64,000 bases of DNA from Firmicutes bacterium HGW-Firmicutes-14 (lineage in GTDB: Bacteria; Bacillota; Thermincolia; Thermincolales; UBA2595), in NCBI GenBank assembly GCA_002840275.1, contig PHAB01000020.1, positions 1-64,000 of the forward strand, in the 5' to 3' direction. The position numbers and the translations under genes were made by a program. This document shows positions 33,235 to 44,900 of this stretch, in pieces (positions within the stretch are counted from its first letter, which is position 1; the number at the start of each line of letters is the position of its first letter). Under the pieces are notes generated by a model that was not told the origin of the DNA, did no database searches, and saw only the letters and a program-made list of their open reading frames with translations.

Positions 33235-34191
33235 ATGCATAAAAAATATATGCTGAAATTCCCCGGCAGACTGGCAGTACCGGCTGTTGTGGCCGTGGCA
33301 GTGTTGGCGGCAATATTATTGTGGCCGGCAGACACGGAGAATCAGAACATTCCCGGAATGCAGGTTTTCAATGTCATATTCGGTCATGGCGGCGCTCCCC
33401 TGCAAGACCCATCGGTTGTGGCAGTGGGCCTCAAGGGAGAAGTTATTGTGGCTGATTCAGGGAGCAAACGAATTTTGGTTTTTGCTGACAACGGGGAGTA
33501 CCTTTACAGTTTTAGCGGACCCGGCTCCGGCCTGGCTGAATTGGAACAGCCCATTGCTCTGGCTGTAGGCCCGGACGGGGATATATATGTGGCTGACAGT
33601 TCCAAAGAGGCAGTAATAGTGTTCAGCAGTGCGGGTGAATACAGGTATAGGATTACAGGTCCGGAAGGGTTTATACCTTCCGGAGTGGTTGTGGCAGAAG
33701 ACGGAATTCCTATTATATTCAATGAAGCTGACCTTAAACTTTATGCTTACTCCCCGGAAACGAAGGAACTGCAGAGTGTTTTCGGGGAAACCGAAAAGAA
33801 ATCGCCATCAATGCTGCTGGGGAATATGTTCTGGGATCCCGGCAGTGAGAAAATATTCGCCATTGACAGGAAAATGAAGCAGGTGGCAGTAATAAAAAAG
33901 GGCATGGTTGTAGATTCCTGGGGCTGGGATTACCTGGATATCCCAGGCGGGATAGCCTATGACCGGTCCAATAACCTGGTTTTTGTCAGTGATACAGCCA
34001 GGTCCCGCATAGTGGTGTTCAGCTCTGACGGCAGCTATGTGGGTGAGTTTGGCTCCGGGGGAGAAGGAAAGGAAAGCTTTAATTCCCCCGGCGGGCTGGC
34101 CATGGACCAGCGAGGCAGGCTTTATGTGGCAGACAGGGGAAATGACAGGGTAGTTATTTACAGCTCAAAGGGACTCTCTGAACAACAGTAA
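33235..34191 (+). CDS. NHL-repeat beta-propeller protein, membrane-anchored
   Basis: This 318-residue protein has an N-terminal membrane helix (LAVPAVVAVAVLAAILLW). About six NHL blades follow with the repeated pattern (x)PxxVAVxxxGxIxVADSxxxRIxVF, for instance VIVADSGSKRILVF, IYVADSSKEAVIVF, VFVSDTARSRIVVF and LYVADRGNDRVVIY. The propeller should sit outside the membrane. NHL proteins recur next to multiheme cytochromes in metal-reducing bacteria, but their job there is not settled. GGAGG precedes ATG 33235. It has two relatives in this window (35470-36471 and 50138-51067). Confidence 0.9.
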   Translation: MHKKYMLKFPGRLAVPAVVAVAVLAAILLWPADTENQNIPGMQVFNVIFGHGGAPLQDPSVVAVGLKGEVIVADSGSKRILVFADNGEYLYSFSGPGSGLAELEQPIALAVGPDGDIYVADSSKEAVIVFSSAGEYRYRITGPEGFIPSGVVVAEDGIPIIFNEADLKLYAYSPETKELQSVFGETEKKSPSMLLGNMFWDPGSEKIFAIDRKMKQVAVIKKGMVVDSWGWDYLDIPGGIAYDRSNNLVFVSDTARSRIVVFSSDGSYVGEFGSGGEGKESFNSPGGLAMDQRGRLYVADRGNDRVVIYSSKGLSEQQ

Positions 34192-34233
34192 CCCGGTAGT
34201 TACAAATTAGTTACCAGTTAGAGGGGTGACAGT

Positions 34234-35451
34234 ATGGCCAAACAAAAAATAACAGTTTTGTTTACAGCTCTATTGATGTTTGCTGCCGCGTTACCCGTTT
34301 GGGCGGCTGTCACAATTGAAGGTGTTTACACGAACTATGAATCACCCTCCACCAGCAGTGCAACGGTATATTACCAGGGGACTCCCCCCTTCACCATCTA
34401 CAGCAGCCCGGACGGTCAGGACTGGGTTCTGCGGGCTTCAGGAGTTAATGTCTATTCCTATATTTATACCGGGTGTACCAACTACGTAAATTACTACTTC
34501 AAGATTCAGGATAACCTGGGCAGTACTGCTTTGGCCCTTGCTTTTCCGCCAGACAACAACCCTCACGGGTCCTTCAAGTTTAACACGAGCTATTGCGCGG
34601 CCTGCCATGTAACCCATGCGGGGTCGGGGATATACCTGATGAAGTCTCCAAATGCCGTAGCCTTGTGTACCACTTGTCATGACGGGACCCAGAGCAAATA
34701 TGATGTCATGAACGGAAAAGTTAAACTGCCGGGGGGTGACTGGGGAGAAACTTCAGGCGGGCCTTTTGGGGCTTTACGGACAGAAGCGGACCTTCCGGCG
34801 GGTGAGTCAGTTGAATCCGCCGTTTATACAGGGTACACGTCAGAAAGTACCCAGCCTGTTACCAACAGTCCCACTTCCATTCACAACCTTGGAAGGGCTT
34901 TTAACACCGCGCCCGGAGGCGTCAGTGACAAAGAGGCCGGCATGGGCTGTGAAAGCTGTCATGACCCCCACGGTAACAGCCGGAATTTCCGTAATCTGAA
35001 AAACACCATAAAGGTAACAGATACATTATCAGTTGACATCAATTTTCAGGCCTTCGCAGAGACGGACCCGGCCAAATCCAGCGGGTATGGAGAGAACGTT
35101 ACATACAATACAGGCAGTATCTATTTCTGTTCCGCCTGCCACAGTGATTATAACCAGGCTTCCGGCAGCGGAAGTACTGCGGCGACAAGTACTAATCAGC
35201 CGGGATTCCCTCTTACTGCGTCTTCCATGAATAAGTTTATACATGCGGTAAATACACCCCTTTATTTTGAAGGGGAATACCTGACTACTTCCCTGCCGGT
35301 TGAGGTTGGGACCGGAATTAACACTGTTGTCTGCCTTTCCTGCCACCATTCCCACGGTACCGCCAGGACAGGTGCCAGTCAGCTGACCGGTTCAACGGCC
35401 CTTATAAGGATAGATGATCAGGGTGTCTGCCAGGAGTGTCACAAAAAATAA
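34234..35451 (+). CDS. Secreted 6-heme c-type cytochrome
   Basis: This 405-residue protein has a signal peptide (ITVLFTALLMFAAALPVWA), then an N-terminal beta domain of ~85 residues and six CXXCH heme sites: CAACH, CTTCH, CESCH, CSACH, CLSCH, CQECH. Several sit in the doubled-CXXCH pattern (CxxCHxxH; CxxCHDPHG). A CHDGTQSKYDV motif is shared with the other two FN3/heme proteins of the cluster. It is exported unfolded through Sec and matured by the ResB/CcsA system encoded downstream. It may be a short-range electron carrier in the wall zone. GAGGGG precedes ATG. Confidence 0.93.
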   Translation: MAKQKITVLFTALLMFAAALPVWAAVTIEGVYTNYESPSTSSATVYYQGTPPFTIYSSPDGQDWVLRASGVNVYSYIYTGCTNYVNYYFKIQDNLGSTALALAFPPDNNPHGSFKFNTSYCAACHVTHAGSGIYLMKSPNAVALCTTCHDGTQSKYDVMNGKVKLPGGDWGETSGGPFGALRTEADLPAGESVESAVYTGYTSESTQPVTNSPTSIHNLGRAFNTAPGGVSDKEAGMGCESCHDPHGNSRNFRNLKNTIKVTDTLSVDINFQAFAETDPAKSSGYGENVTYNTGSIYFCSACHSDYNQASGSGSTAATSTNQPGFPLTASSMNKFIHAVNTPLYFEGEYLTTSLPVEVGTGINTVVCLSCHHSHGTARTGASQLTGSTALIRIDDQGVCQECHKK

Positions 35452-35469
35452 AATCTGCGGGGGATAGAA

Positions 35470-36471
35470 ATGCAGGCCGGTACAGTGATAGAAAAAATCA
35501 GAAACAAAAAAGTAAATAAGAAAGACCTGGTCATAGTTATACTGTTATTTATAATCGCCGCCCTTATTTTCTTCGGCTGGAACTATTTTCGCACTAAACA
35601 GAATCCCATCAGCATAGACATTGCCCCGTCAGCCAAAGCGCATAAATACCTGTTCAGCATATATGAACCCGGGGTTTTAAGCAGGCCCCTGGGAGTTGCT
35701 GTCAGCCAGTGGGGTGACATAATTGTCGCCGATAGCGCTAACCATAGGATAGCAATTTTTGATGCAAACGGCAAATTTACCAAATTCATTGGTAAAATGG
35801 GCCAGGGTCCCGGAGAATTTAATTATCCAACGTCAGTAGCTGTTCACGGCGGGAAAATCTATGTGGCTGATTTTTACAACCAACGTGTACAGGCGCTTAA
35901 TTTTAACGGAGAACAATTAAGTGTGCTGCCTAATAGCAGGGATACCAGAGAAATTGGTTCCGGCATAATGCCGGTGACCCTGGCGGTTGATAAAAACGGA
36001 AAATTATATGTATCTGATGTAAGCCAGCAGAAAATTTTGATATTCGATGATAAAGGGAGATTCACCGGCTCTATTGGAAACGGAGGAAGCGGAGATGGCC
36101 AGATTTCATATGTTAACGGTATTGCCGTAAATGTTGACAGCGGAGAGGTCTGCCTTTCCAATTCCAATAATTCCAGGATTGATGTTTTTACCCTGGAAGG
36201 GAAATACATGGGACAGCGGCTTGGACCCAAACAAGTAGCCAACCCAAAGGGTATAGCTTTTGAAGAAAGTACAGGAATGCTTTATGTTGCCGATACCCTG
36301 GCCCATAGAATCCTGGTGAGCGACAGGGAAGGGAAGATCGTGGAATACATAGGCCGGAGAGGCCTGGATTCCGGGCAGTTTAATTTTCCGACAGCCGTGG
36401 CCATAGACAAAAGAGGACGGTTATATGTTGCGGACAGGGAAAACAACAGGATCCAGGTTTTTGACAGGTAA
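35470..36471 (+). CDS. NHL-repeat beta-propeller protein, membrane-anchored
   Basis: This 333-residue protein has one membrane helix (LVIVILLFIIAALIFFGW, about 20-38) and six NHL blades: IIVADSANHRIAIFD, IYVADFYNQRVQAL, LYVSDVSQQKILIFD, VCLSNSNNSRIDVF, LYVADTLAHRILV, LYVADRENNRIQVFD. The even spacing of about 48 residues fits a closed six-bladed propeller. It lies 18 bases after the 6-heme cytochrome and 25 bases before the next cytochrome, so it is clearly in the same operon. An external binding or scaffold role is inferred. Confidence 0.92.
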   Translation: MQAGTVIEKIRNKKVNKKDLVIVILLFIIAALIFFGWNYFRTKQNPISIDIAPSAKAHKYLFSIYEPGVLSRPLGVAVSQWGDIIVADSANHRIAIFDANGKFTKFIGKMGQGPGEFNYPTSVAVHGGKIYVADFYNQRVQALNFNGEQLSVLPNSRDTREIGSGIMPVTLAVDKNGKLYVSDVSQQKILIFDDKGRFTGSIGNGGSGDGQISYVNGIAVNVDSGEVCLSNSNNSRIDVFTLEGKYMGQRLGPKQVANPKGIAFEESTGMLYVADTLAHRILVSDREGKIVEYIGRRGLDSGQFNFPTAVAIDKRGRLYVADRENNRIQVFDR

Positions 36472-36496
36472 GGGATTTGCGTCAGGGGGAGAATCT

Positions 36497-38974
36497 ATGC
36501 ATATACTTTACAGGCACATGAAAAAAAAGCCGGTTCTTCTAGCTGCTGTTACAGTTATATTTGCGGCAGCCGTTTTTGCCGGTTATTTCACCTCTCCCGC
36601 CATATCCCAGCAGGGTTCCTATTTTAGCGACCAGTTTGACCTGGGGAGTTATGACTGGACAGTAGTCAGGGGGGACTGGGCGGTAATTGACGGCCGGTAT
36701 ACGGAGAGGACTAAACCTGATACCGATATCACCTGGTCCGCGGCAGGTTCTTCCAGTTGGGTGGATTATTCTGTGGAAGCCAAGGTTTATTCTGATGATG
36801 CTTCAGTGGGAAAGATTTACCTGGCAGGCCGCTGGGTGGATGAGAATAACCATTACGGCCTGGAATACAGTGATAACGGATCTGGCGCTGCAGGCGCCGG
36901 TACGGCCTCGTTGATTTTATATAAAAAAAAGAACGGAGTCCGTACCAACCTTCTGACAATGCCGCGGTCCAATGATACAAAAGTGCCTTACATAGGGGAA
37001 GGGGCTTCGGCTGTAGCGGACAATCCTTATCCTGCCGTGTTAAAGCTGAAATTTGACGGGTCCAATATAACGGTATACTGTAACAGCCAGCAAATAGGTT
37101 TTAGTGCCGATACTTCTCTGTACTATGGACAGATTGCTTTGGGGGAATATAACAGGAACGTCTATTTTGATGATGTCTGCGTCTGGGATGTAACCCCGCC
37201 TAAACTTTATCCCCCTTCTGTTACGGAAGTAACGGGCACAGCGGCTTCCATCAGTTTCAGCACTGATGAGCTTACTTCTTATACAGTGGAATATGGGACT
37301 ACTGATTCATACGGTTCAAGTGTTACCCAGACGACCCGGGGAACGACCCATTCTGTGGACCTGACAGGTTTAAGCCTCAATACCGCCTACCACTACAGGG
37401 TCACTGTGACAGATGCCGCCGGTAACCAGACTGTCAGCACCGACCAGACATTTTCTACCTTAAGCGAGTTAGATACAGTAGCTCCAACTGTATATGATAT
37501 ATCTGCCGGTGATATTACAGCAACGACTGCAACCGTCAGCTGGAAGTCCGATGAACCGGCTAATTCCCTGGTCGAATGGGGTACCCAACCGGGAGTATAC
37601 AGGTGGTCCCTTTCATATGATTCCAGGACCGTTGATCATGCCGTTTTCTTAAAAGGGTTAGACGGACTGACCACTTACTACTATCGTGTCAAATCCAGGG
37701 ACTTGAGCGGCAACATAGGTTTGTCAGGAGAGTATTCCTTTACCACCCTTAAGGACTTACGGCCCAAGGTAACTGCCATAAAGACAGGCACAGACCCGGA
37801 ACCTGCCACGACTGTCAATTTTTCTGTTTACTGGCAGGATGTTCCTACGGCTGTCAGCTATAAAGTATATGTGTCTGCATCCAATGCCTGGGGTATACCG
37901 GTTAATGTGGCCGATACAGCGGGTAAGGAAGAGTATGTTTATACCAAAGATTCTTTAACACCATATACAAACTATTTTGTGCGTATTTATTCCGAAGATG
38001 CCGGGGGTGAGACAGGTTATTCAACAGTACGTGTTTTCCCGCCCAGCTTAAACCCCCACGGCAACCCCCACGGTTTTTATAATAAAAATGCCATTTTATG
38101 CGGGGATTGTCACTATACCCACTCAGCTTTAGGCCCGCGTCTTATTTCTGAAGTAAATGCCGATAGGATGTGTGTGACGTGCCACGACGGGACCCAGAGC
38201 AAGTACGATGTCCTGCGGGGTAAGGTTTTAGGGCCGACTTCCAGTACAACAAAAGACGAGAACGGGGTCTGGACGGATGTGTACCGGGCCACCTGGTATG
38301 AATCTATAGCGGGACCTTATGGGACCGTCGAAGGTTTTACAGTAAAGCAGAGTGCATATGTTCCCACATCCAGGCATGACCTTAATATTTACAACTATGC
38401 GGCCCCCGGTAACAATATTGAAAATGTGGAGACCTCTGATACACGTTTGTCCTGTGCTTCCTGCCACGACCCCCACGGTTCCGATAACTACCGGAACCTG
38501 CGTCCAAACATGAAGGTATGGAATGATGCAAATCCACCGTTAATTATTATGGAGGCCTATGCGGTAACAGACTCGGCCAACAAGAAGGAAGAGACTATTT
38601 ACGTCAGTGGGGCGGTAGAATTCTGCGGAGCCTGCCACAGTGATTTTAACCAGGGGGCCGGGGCCAGCCGGAATGCAATCAGTACTACGGCGCAGCCGGG
38701 GCTGACCCTGTCCAAGTCTTCAACACACATGTATATGCACCCCGTAAATGTTACCGCACAATATGTCACCAAGACAGCTTATGCTGTCCCAACCCCGGAT
38801 TATTTGCCTTATGAGAATGGAAAAATTATCTGCCAGACCTGCCATTTTACCCATGGTACAACTAACACCGGCACTCATGTCCGGAGAGACGGGTTTAACT
38901 CAACGTGCCTGAAGCGATTTGATAAAACCACCGGCTGTGAAGACTGTCATGATAAGACCAACCACCCGGACTAA
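36497..38974 (+). CDS. Jelly-roll/FN3/6-heme c-type cytochrome
   Basis: This 825-residue protein has a signal/anchor (VLLAAVTVIFAAAVFAGYF). A concanavalin-like jelly-roll of about 190 residues follows (YFSDQFDLGSYDWTVVRGDW...IALGEYNRNVYFDDVCVWDV; partial motif), then three FN3 domains (about 235-325, 330-420, 425-520). Six heme sites end the protein: CGDCH, CVTCH, CASCH, CGACH, CQTCH, CEDCH. The jelly-roll resembles the LamG/DUF1080 class that binds glycans or other surfaces, so this may tether hemes to the wall or a solid. The heme part is a close parallel to that of the 405-residue protein. AGGGGGAG precedes ATG 36497. Confidence 0.92.
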   Translation: MHILYRHMKKKPVLLAAVTVIFAAAVFAGYFTSPAISQQGSYFSDQFDLGSYDWTVVRGDWAVIDGRYTERTKPDTDITWSAAGSSSWVDYSVEAKVYSDDASVGKIYLAGRWVDENNHYGLEYSDNGSGAAGAGTASLILYKKKNGVRTNLLTMPRSNDTKVPYIGEGASAVADNPYPAVLKLKFDGSNITVYCNSQQIGFSADTSLYYGQIALGEYNRNVYFDDVCVWDVTPPKLYPPSVTEVTGTAASISFSTDELTSYTVEYGTTDSYGSSVTQTTRGTTHSVDLTGLSLNTAYHYRVTVTDAAGNQTVSTDQTFSTLSELDTVAPTVYDISAGDITATTATVSWKSDEPANSLVEWGTQPGVYRWSLSYDSRTVDHAVFLKGLDGLTTYYYRVKSRDLSGNIGLSGEYSFTTLKDLRPKVTAIKTGTDPEPATTVNFSVYWQDVPTAVSYKVYVSASNAWGIPVNVADTAGKEEYVYTKDSLTPYTNYFVRIYSEDAGGETGYSTVRVFPPSLNPHGNPHGFYNKNAILCGDCHYTHSALGPRLISEVNADRMCVTCHDGTQSKYDVLRGKVLGPTSSTTKDENGVWTDVYRATWYESIAGPYGTVEGFTVKQSAYVPTSRHDLNIYNYAAPGNNIENVETSDTRLSCASCHDPHGSDNYRNLRPNMKVWNDANPPLIIMEAYAVTDSANKKEETIYVSGAVEFCGACHSDFNQGAGASRNAISTTAQPGLTLSKSSTHMYMHPVNVTAQYVTKTAYAVPTPDYLPYENGKIICQTCHFTHGTTNTGTHVRRDGFNSTCLKRFDKTTGCEDCHDKTNHPD

Positions 38975-38986
38975 AAGGTGAGGACC

Positions 38987-41900
38987 ATGAAAATTATCAA
39001 CATGGGAAAATCATATAAGAAAAGACTGCGGAGGTGGCTGCCTGCCATTATGGCAATTGCCGCATGCCTTATTATTCCTGCGGTGGCTTTCGGGTGGCCC
39101 AGCAACCATGTGGACAGTTCGGCCACCGGCGACCTTCCGTACTGTACTTCCTGCCACACCTACGAGGCGGGCTACCTTACCATTGAGTCAATTAACGGGA
39201 AAGCACCCCGGTCAAACAGTGTCACAATTACCCAGACAGGTACTTTTGACATGACATTCCGGACTGTGGGATTAGGCTATGGGCGTTTTACCGTGGCCGG
39301 AAGCATACAGGTACCGGATACTTCCAAATGGGCCCTGTCCCAGACAGGAGGCGGGGATACGCCCTGGTTTATTGCCCAGCAGTCAACTATCTACGGAGCG
39401 CCTGCCGAAAGCCCTTATATGTGGTCAACGGCTTTTCCTGCTGTGGATAATCCCAATTCACAGAAAGGGGTCACAATTGATGACGGATCAAGTTCAGGCG
39501 CATATATTGACCGGAACCTGACTGCCCATGATGAACAGTTTACAGTACATGTGGATGTGTATGACCAGCTTCCCCTTGGCACATACACCCTTAAAATATG
39601 GGGAGTAGGTACTTCCAGCGCCGGTAAGCTGTCATATAACGAGCAGATTTTAAGCGTTAATGTCACCAATGATACTACTAAACCGGATACACCGACGGGC
39701 CTCAGCGCTTCTCCGGCATCTGCTTCCAGTATCGGCTTAAGCTGGAATGCCTCCAGTGACCCGGAGCCGAATTCGACCGGTATTGACGGGTATGAGGTTT
39801 ACCGGGCTCCCGATGAGAGCGGCAGTCCCGGGGCATATGAATATGTGGGATACACATCCTCTGCTTCATATACGGATGATGAACTTAAATCAGGTACCAA
39901 GTATCATTATATAATAACGGCTGTGGATAACGCCGGTAATATCTCTGACTACAGCGCCCCCGCTTCCGCCACCACCGGCACCGGCGCCCGGGAAGACGGG
40001 GCACCCTCCGCCCCGACAGGGGTAAAGGCTTTTATGGTTGACCAGGAAAACGGTTCCAATAAGGTTGTCCGGATTCAGTGGAATAACAATACAGAGGGTG
40101 ACATTGTCGGTTACAAGGTCTATCGGGCCACGGAACTGGCCGGTTCATATGCCCTGATAACCCAGTCCCTGGTCACAACCATGACCGCTGTGGAAATCAA
40201 TGCCTCTCCCAGGGTTGTGGTTAATTCGGTGTATTATGTTGACACTGTTTTTAAATACGGGACAACTTATTACTACAAGGTTGTTGCCGTGGATGTTGAC
40301 GGTAAAGCATCGGTTATGAGCAGCTACACGGCTATCACACCGGCCGTTGACCAGGGGGCCGTTAACCCCCACGGCGGTTATGATGACCCGGCCAATGCCG
40401 GATTGTGTGGTAATTGTCATTCCACCCACTCGGCCAGGGGATCGGAACTTATTTACTACAGTTCAATCACTGATTCATGCTATACCTGTCATGACGGTTC
40501 CCAAAGTAAATATAATACCAAGGCTGCTTTTGACCCTGTCAGCAACCCTTCCCATCATAAGGTGCCTGAGGGCAGGTATTCCTGTGATGTGTGCCATAAC
40601 CCCCATTACAGTTCACCCATCACAATAAAAGTGGATGGGGATACTGTCAATGAAACTGTTTACCGTTTGCTGTCCGCCGTTTCGAAGGAGGACGGCCTGA
40701 TTAAAAGGCGGGGCAATGAGTTCTGCTGGGCCTGCCACGGTGTCAATTCCGACCTTCCAAACCCCTTTGGGCAGGACCATAAGACAGCCTTTATAAATTC
40801 TAAACATAATACAGTGGCCCCAACATCAGAGGAAACACAGATAATTTGCCTTAACTGCCACGCCCCGCATGGTTCTAAGGATTACCCTTTGATTATTACG
40901 GCTAATTCAGCCAATTTCTGCATAACCTGCCACCAGGACAACGGGTTCACAGAGACAAAATTATATGATGACAGTGATACCTTTACCGGACTATATCTTG
41001 ATAACCTGTCAAATAAGTATCTGGGAACTATCCATGAACAGAATTTTTATGGACGGAATACCTGTACTATGTGCCATGAACCGCACGGTCACATTACTAA
41101 CCGGTATATGCTCAGGGATCCATATAATGACCATTACAATAACAGTGGCAATGGTAATAATGTTAACGGTTATCCCTATGGACCGGTTGATTGGAGTGCG
41201 GATTGGAATACAGAAAGCAAGACCATATGCTTTAGGTGTCACGATTCCCAGTATTATGTAGGGATAAACGGAGCTGGAAGCTCCACGGTAGGCAGTAATT
41301 TTGGCAACGGAAACGGCAAGAATTATCACGACCATTCGACAAAGCTAAAGGTTAGCTGCCGGGCCTGCCATGACCCCCATTCAGGCCAGAGCAGGTTTCA
41401 AAATTCCAGCCCCGGTTGGCAGTTGGATAATGCCCATTACATAAACTTTGACTGGGCCTACCGGACAGGAATTGCCGCTGAGAGTGTTTATGAAAACACA
41501 CTGGCGTTTATCCCGGCATATGGGGTCAACCTGGAGGAAACGGGGTATTCCTGTGCTGTCACCTGTCATAACCTGGATCACCATATCTCCGGCGGTACTT
41601 TTAAATCCTATATCCGTACCGGAAATTCACCGGCCCTCAAGTGTGCGGCCTGTCATGATTTTGATACCTTTGACAGGAACTCACGCCATCCTGTTCTGGA
41701 AAATGGTGATGAAAGTAACGTTATGGTCACCTGTGAGCAGTGCCATATTGAAGACCATACCAAGCATGACGAATCAAATCCTTATGGTCTCAGGGCAACC
41801 CTGACAAGCAATTGGGCATATACACCGGATTCAACCACATTGGGTACAGTTATTGACCCCGATACAGGCGAGGAAGTTCCTGCATATGGGGAGTTCTGCT

Positions 41901-44900
41901 GGCACTGCCATGGGGCCGGACCTGACAACAGGACTATATTAAGTGACCAGTACACCAAGTTTATCAACAAACCCCACTCTTTACTGGAGAGGGATGGTTC
42001 CAAGAATCCTTACGGACCCGGCATTGATAACCCGTGTATGAAATGTCATGAACACCATTCATCAACTAATGTCAGGTTGATAAGGACGGTCCTGGACGGT
42101 GTCGCTATTGACGCTGCCAGCGATACGGGAAAAATTAATGCCTGCATGGCCTGCCATGACGGCTCGCCGGGAGATGTGGACATCTCTGCCAAGTACAACG
42201 CTGCCAGCCATGGAGGACACTATATAAAGAGCGATCCGACCAAGAAATTGCTGTGTACCGAGTGTCATGACCCCCATGGTTCTGTTAACGTTTCCTATTT
42301 GCTGGATACCAGCAACAAGTATAATACGGGGATTACTTTCCCCACTGATATCCTGGTCAAAGGGCAGTCCCGGGACTTTTGCCTGGCCTGTCATCCCACA
42401 TCAGAGGAACCGGAGAGGGTATATAATACTGTTTATACCATCAAGGTCAATGAATCCGTCAACTATAAAGTATATATTCAGCCCCTGCCTTATCCTGACA
42501 GGATAGCCGACCATAAGTCAGCGGGCGCCCGGGAGTGTGTTGTCTGTCATGATGCCCACAAGCCCTGGCCGCCCACGGGCGGGGAGGACAGGTGTTATGA
42601 CTGCCACAGTTCGGACGGAGAAGCATATGACATCAGAGCACTGGCCGGCCTGGATTCTGAAACGGAGGGGTACTATCCCGGCCTGAATTCCCACCACAGG
42701 ATAACTGATGCCAGCACAACAAGCAACACCTGTGTTGAACGGTGTCACACCCCGCACCCCCACAGTCCCCGGGCAGACTTGATTAAGACAGATCATCTGA
42801 TAGGGGACGAAAAATCAATGTGCCTGAAATGCCATTCCACAGTGGCCGAAGAAACGTACAAGTCACCCTACACCATAGATGCAGCCCAATATGCCCTGGG
42901 GCCCCATGATTATGTGATACCTATCAGGATATTCTCTGACAATAGTACTTTCAAGGGTAACTGTGACAAGTGCCATGTACCTCATGGTTCTACCTTTGCA
43001 CCCTTGCTGAAACTGCGGAAGGACGAGCTTTGCGTTGACTGCCATAACGGTGTGACCAGAGACGGGTCCGGAAACATTATCAGGGACATCAAGACCCAGT
43101 ATGAGGCCCAGGGGCACAAATACACCGAATACCCCACTGCCAAGATGTATTGTGACGAATGTCATGTGCCTCACGGTTCCACCAATGACAACTACCTGCG
43201 GGATGCAGACACATATGCGCCTACCCAGACCGTTACTCTGGTTTCCGACGGGGTATACCAGCAGCAGCAGTTCCCGGAGGGAATTTCGGGTGTTGATTAC
43301 AGTCCCCGTAAATTCTGCATTGTATGTCATATAGAATACCGGGAGGGAGTAACTTCATACGTTTACTATTCCAGTGAGACATCTCCCGGGTCCTATGTTG
43401 CCATTCCCGGTATCCGCAAGGTGCTGGACCACGTGACAATTAATGAACACGTATATGGTGACACAACTGAGTGTACGATATGTCACAATGCCCATGACCC
43501 GGAACCTGTGGGCAGTGATTATGACTGCTTCAACTGCCATGGAAAAGACGGTTACGCCACCAGGATAGAACCCCTGACCGGCTACGGCGGTTATGGTGGG
43601 GGATATGAGTGGCCGACGGTGGCCAAAGCGACATATCACCCGATCTATGATGCCAACAGCAAAGGCACTAATGACTGTATGGTTATGTGCCACAAGCCCC
43701 ATATGCATGACCCGCGGGCCAACATGCTTCTTGACAAGCGGGCAACGGCGGGTGATACAACCGCTCCGGCAGCGCCTGCAAGCCTGGATGTAAATGCCTC
43801 CAGCGCTGTCCAGGCCGACCTGTCATGGCCGGCATCAGAATCACCGGATGTTTTTGGCTATTTTGTATACCGCAAGATTGGCGCCGCCGGGACCTGGCAA
43901 AAATACGGTGCAGTGAACAATACGGTCTATAATGATGAAGGACAGACATCGGTTACCGTCTGGTTCTATGACGGGGGTCTGAAACCGGGTACAACCTATT
44001 ATTACAAAGTGTCAGCCAAGGACCGGAATGAGAATGAATCGGGACAAACAGCTGAAGTGAGTGTGACACCTTCCCTGGCTTCTGATTCGACATCACCCGC
44101 CACACCGGCTAACCTGAAAGCCACGGTGCCGACCACAGCTGGCAGTACCCGGCTTTCCCTGAGCTGGAGCGCGGCCACTGATAACTACAGGGTTGTTCAA
44201 TACTATGTCTACAGGGGCGATGCGGAAGATTTTATCCCGTCAGCAAGCAACCTGGTTGCCAAGACTGGTCTGACCAGTGTCACCGATTCCGGGTTAACCC
44301 CGGAGACGGGGTACTACTACAGGGTTTCGGCTGTTGACGAAAACGGAAATGTCTCATCTGCGGCCGCGCCTGTTTATGCAAAGACCGATTCCGCCGATAA
44401 GTATGCTGCCAGGGGGCTTTATTCCGAAGACGGTGATATCCTTGAAATCAGGGATATAGATGGCAATTACACCACAGATTTTGCCCTGGGCTCAAATATA
44501 ATCGTGAAAGTCAAGAGTGACGATGGGTTAGACAATGCTCAGACTAAGAGAATATACTTTAAAGATCACCTGAATAACATAATTGCCACCTATGAAACTG
44601 CTATGTACTCTACAGACGGCATTTATGAAGTTTTCACCTTTAATATCCAGCTGCCCACCCAAACCGCTGACGGAATGTCGTTGTACAGCGGCGCCTATAT
44701 GCTGCAGGCGGATGTTTATACAAAAACAGCAGTACATCTTACCCCATACCAGGTTATCAGGTACGGAGCGACTGCCAAAGGTTTCCGCTTTTACAAGGAT
44801 TCGGCCAGGACCCAGGAGGCCTTTTCATTCCCCCCAAATACTACTGTCTATGCCAAAGTGTTCACTGATTATCCCGGTGGTACAACTTATGTTTCCCCAT

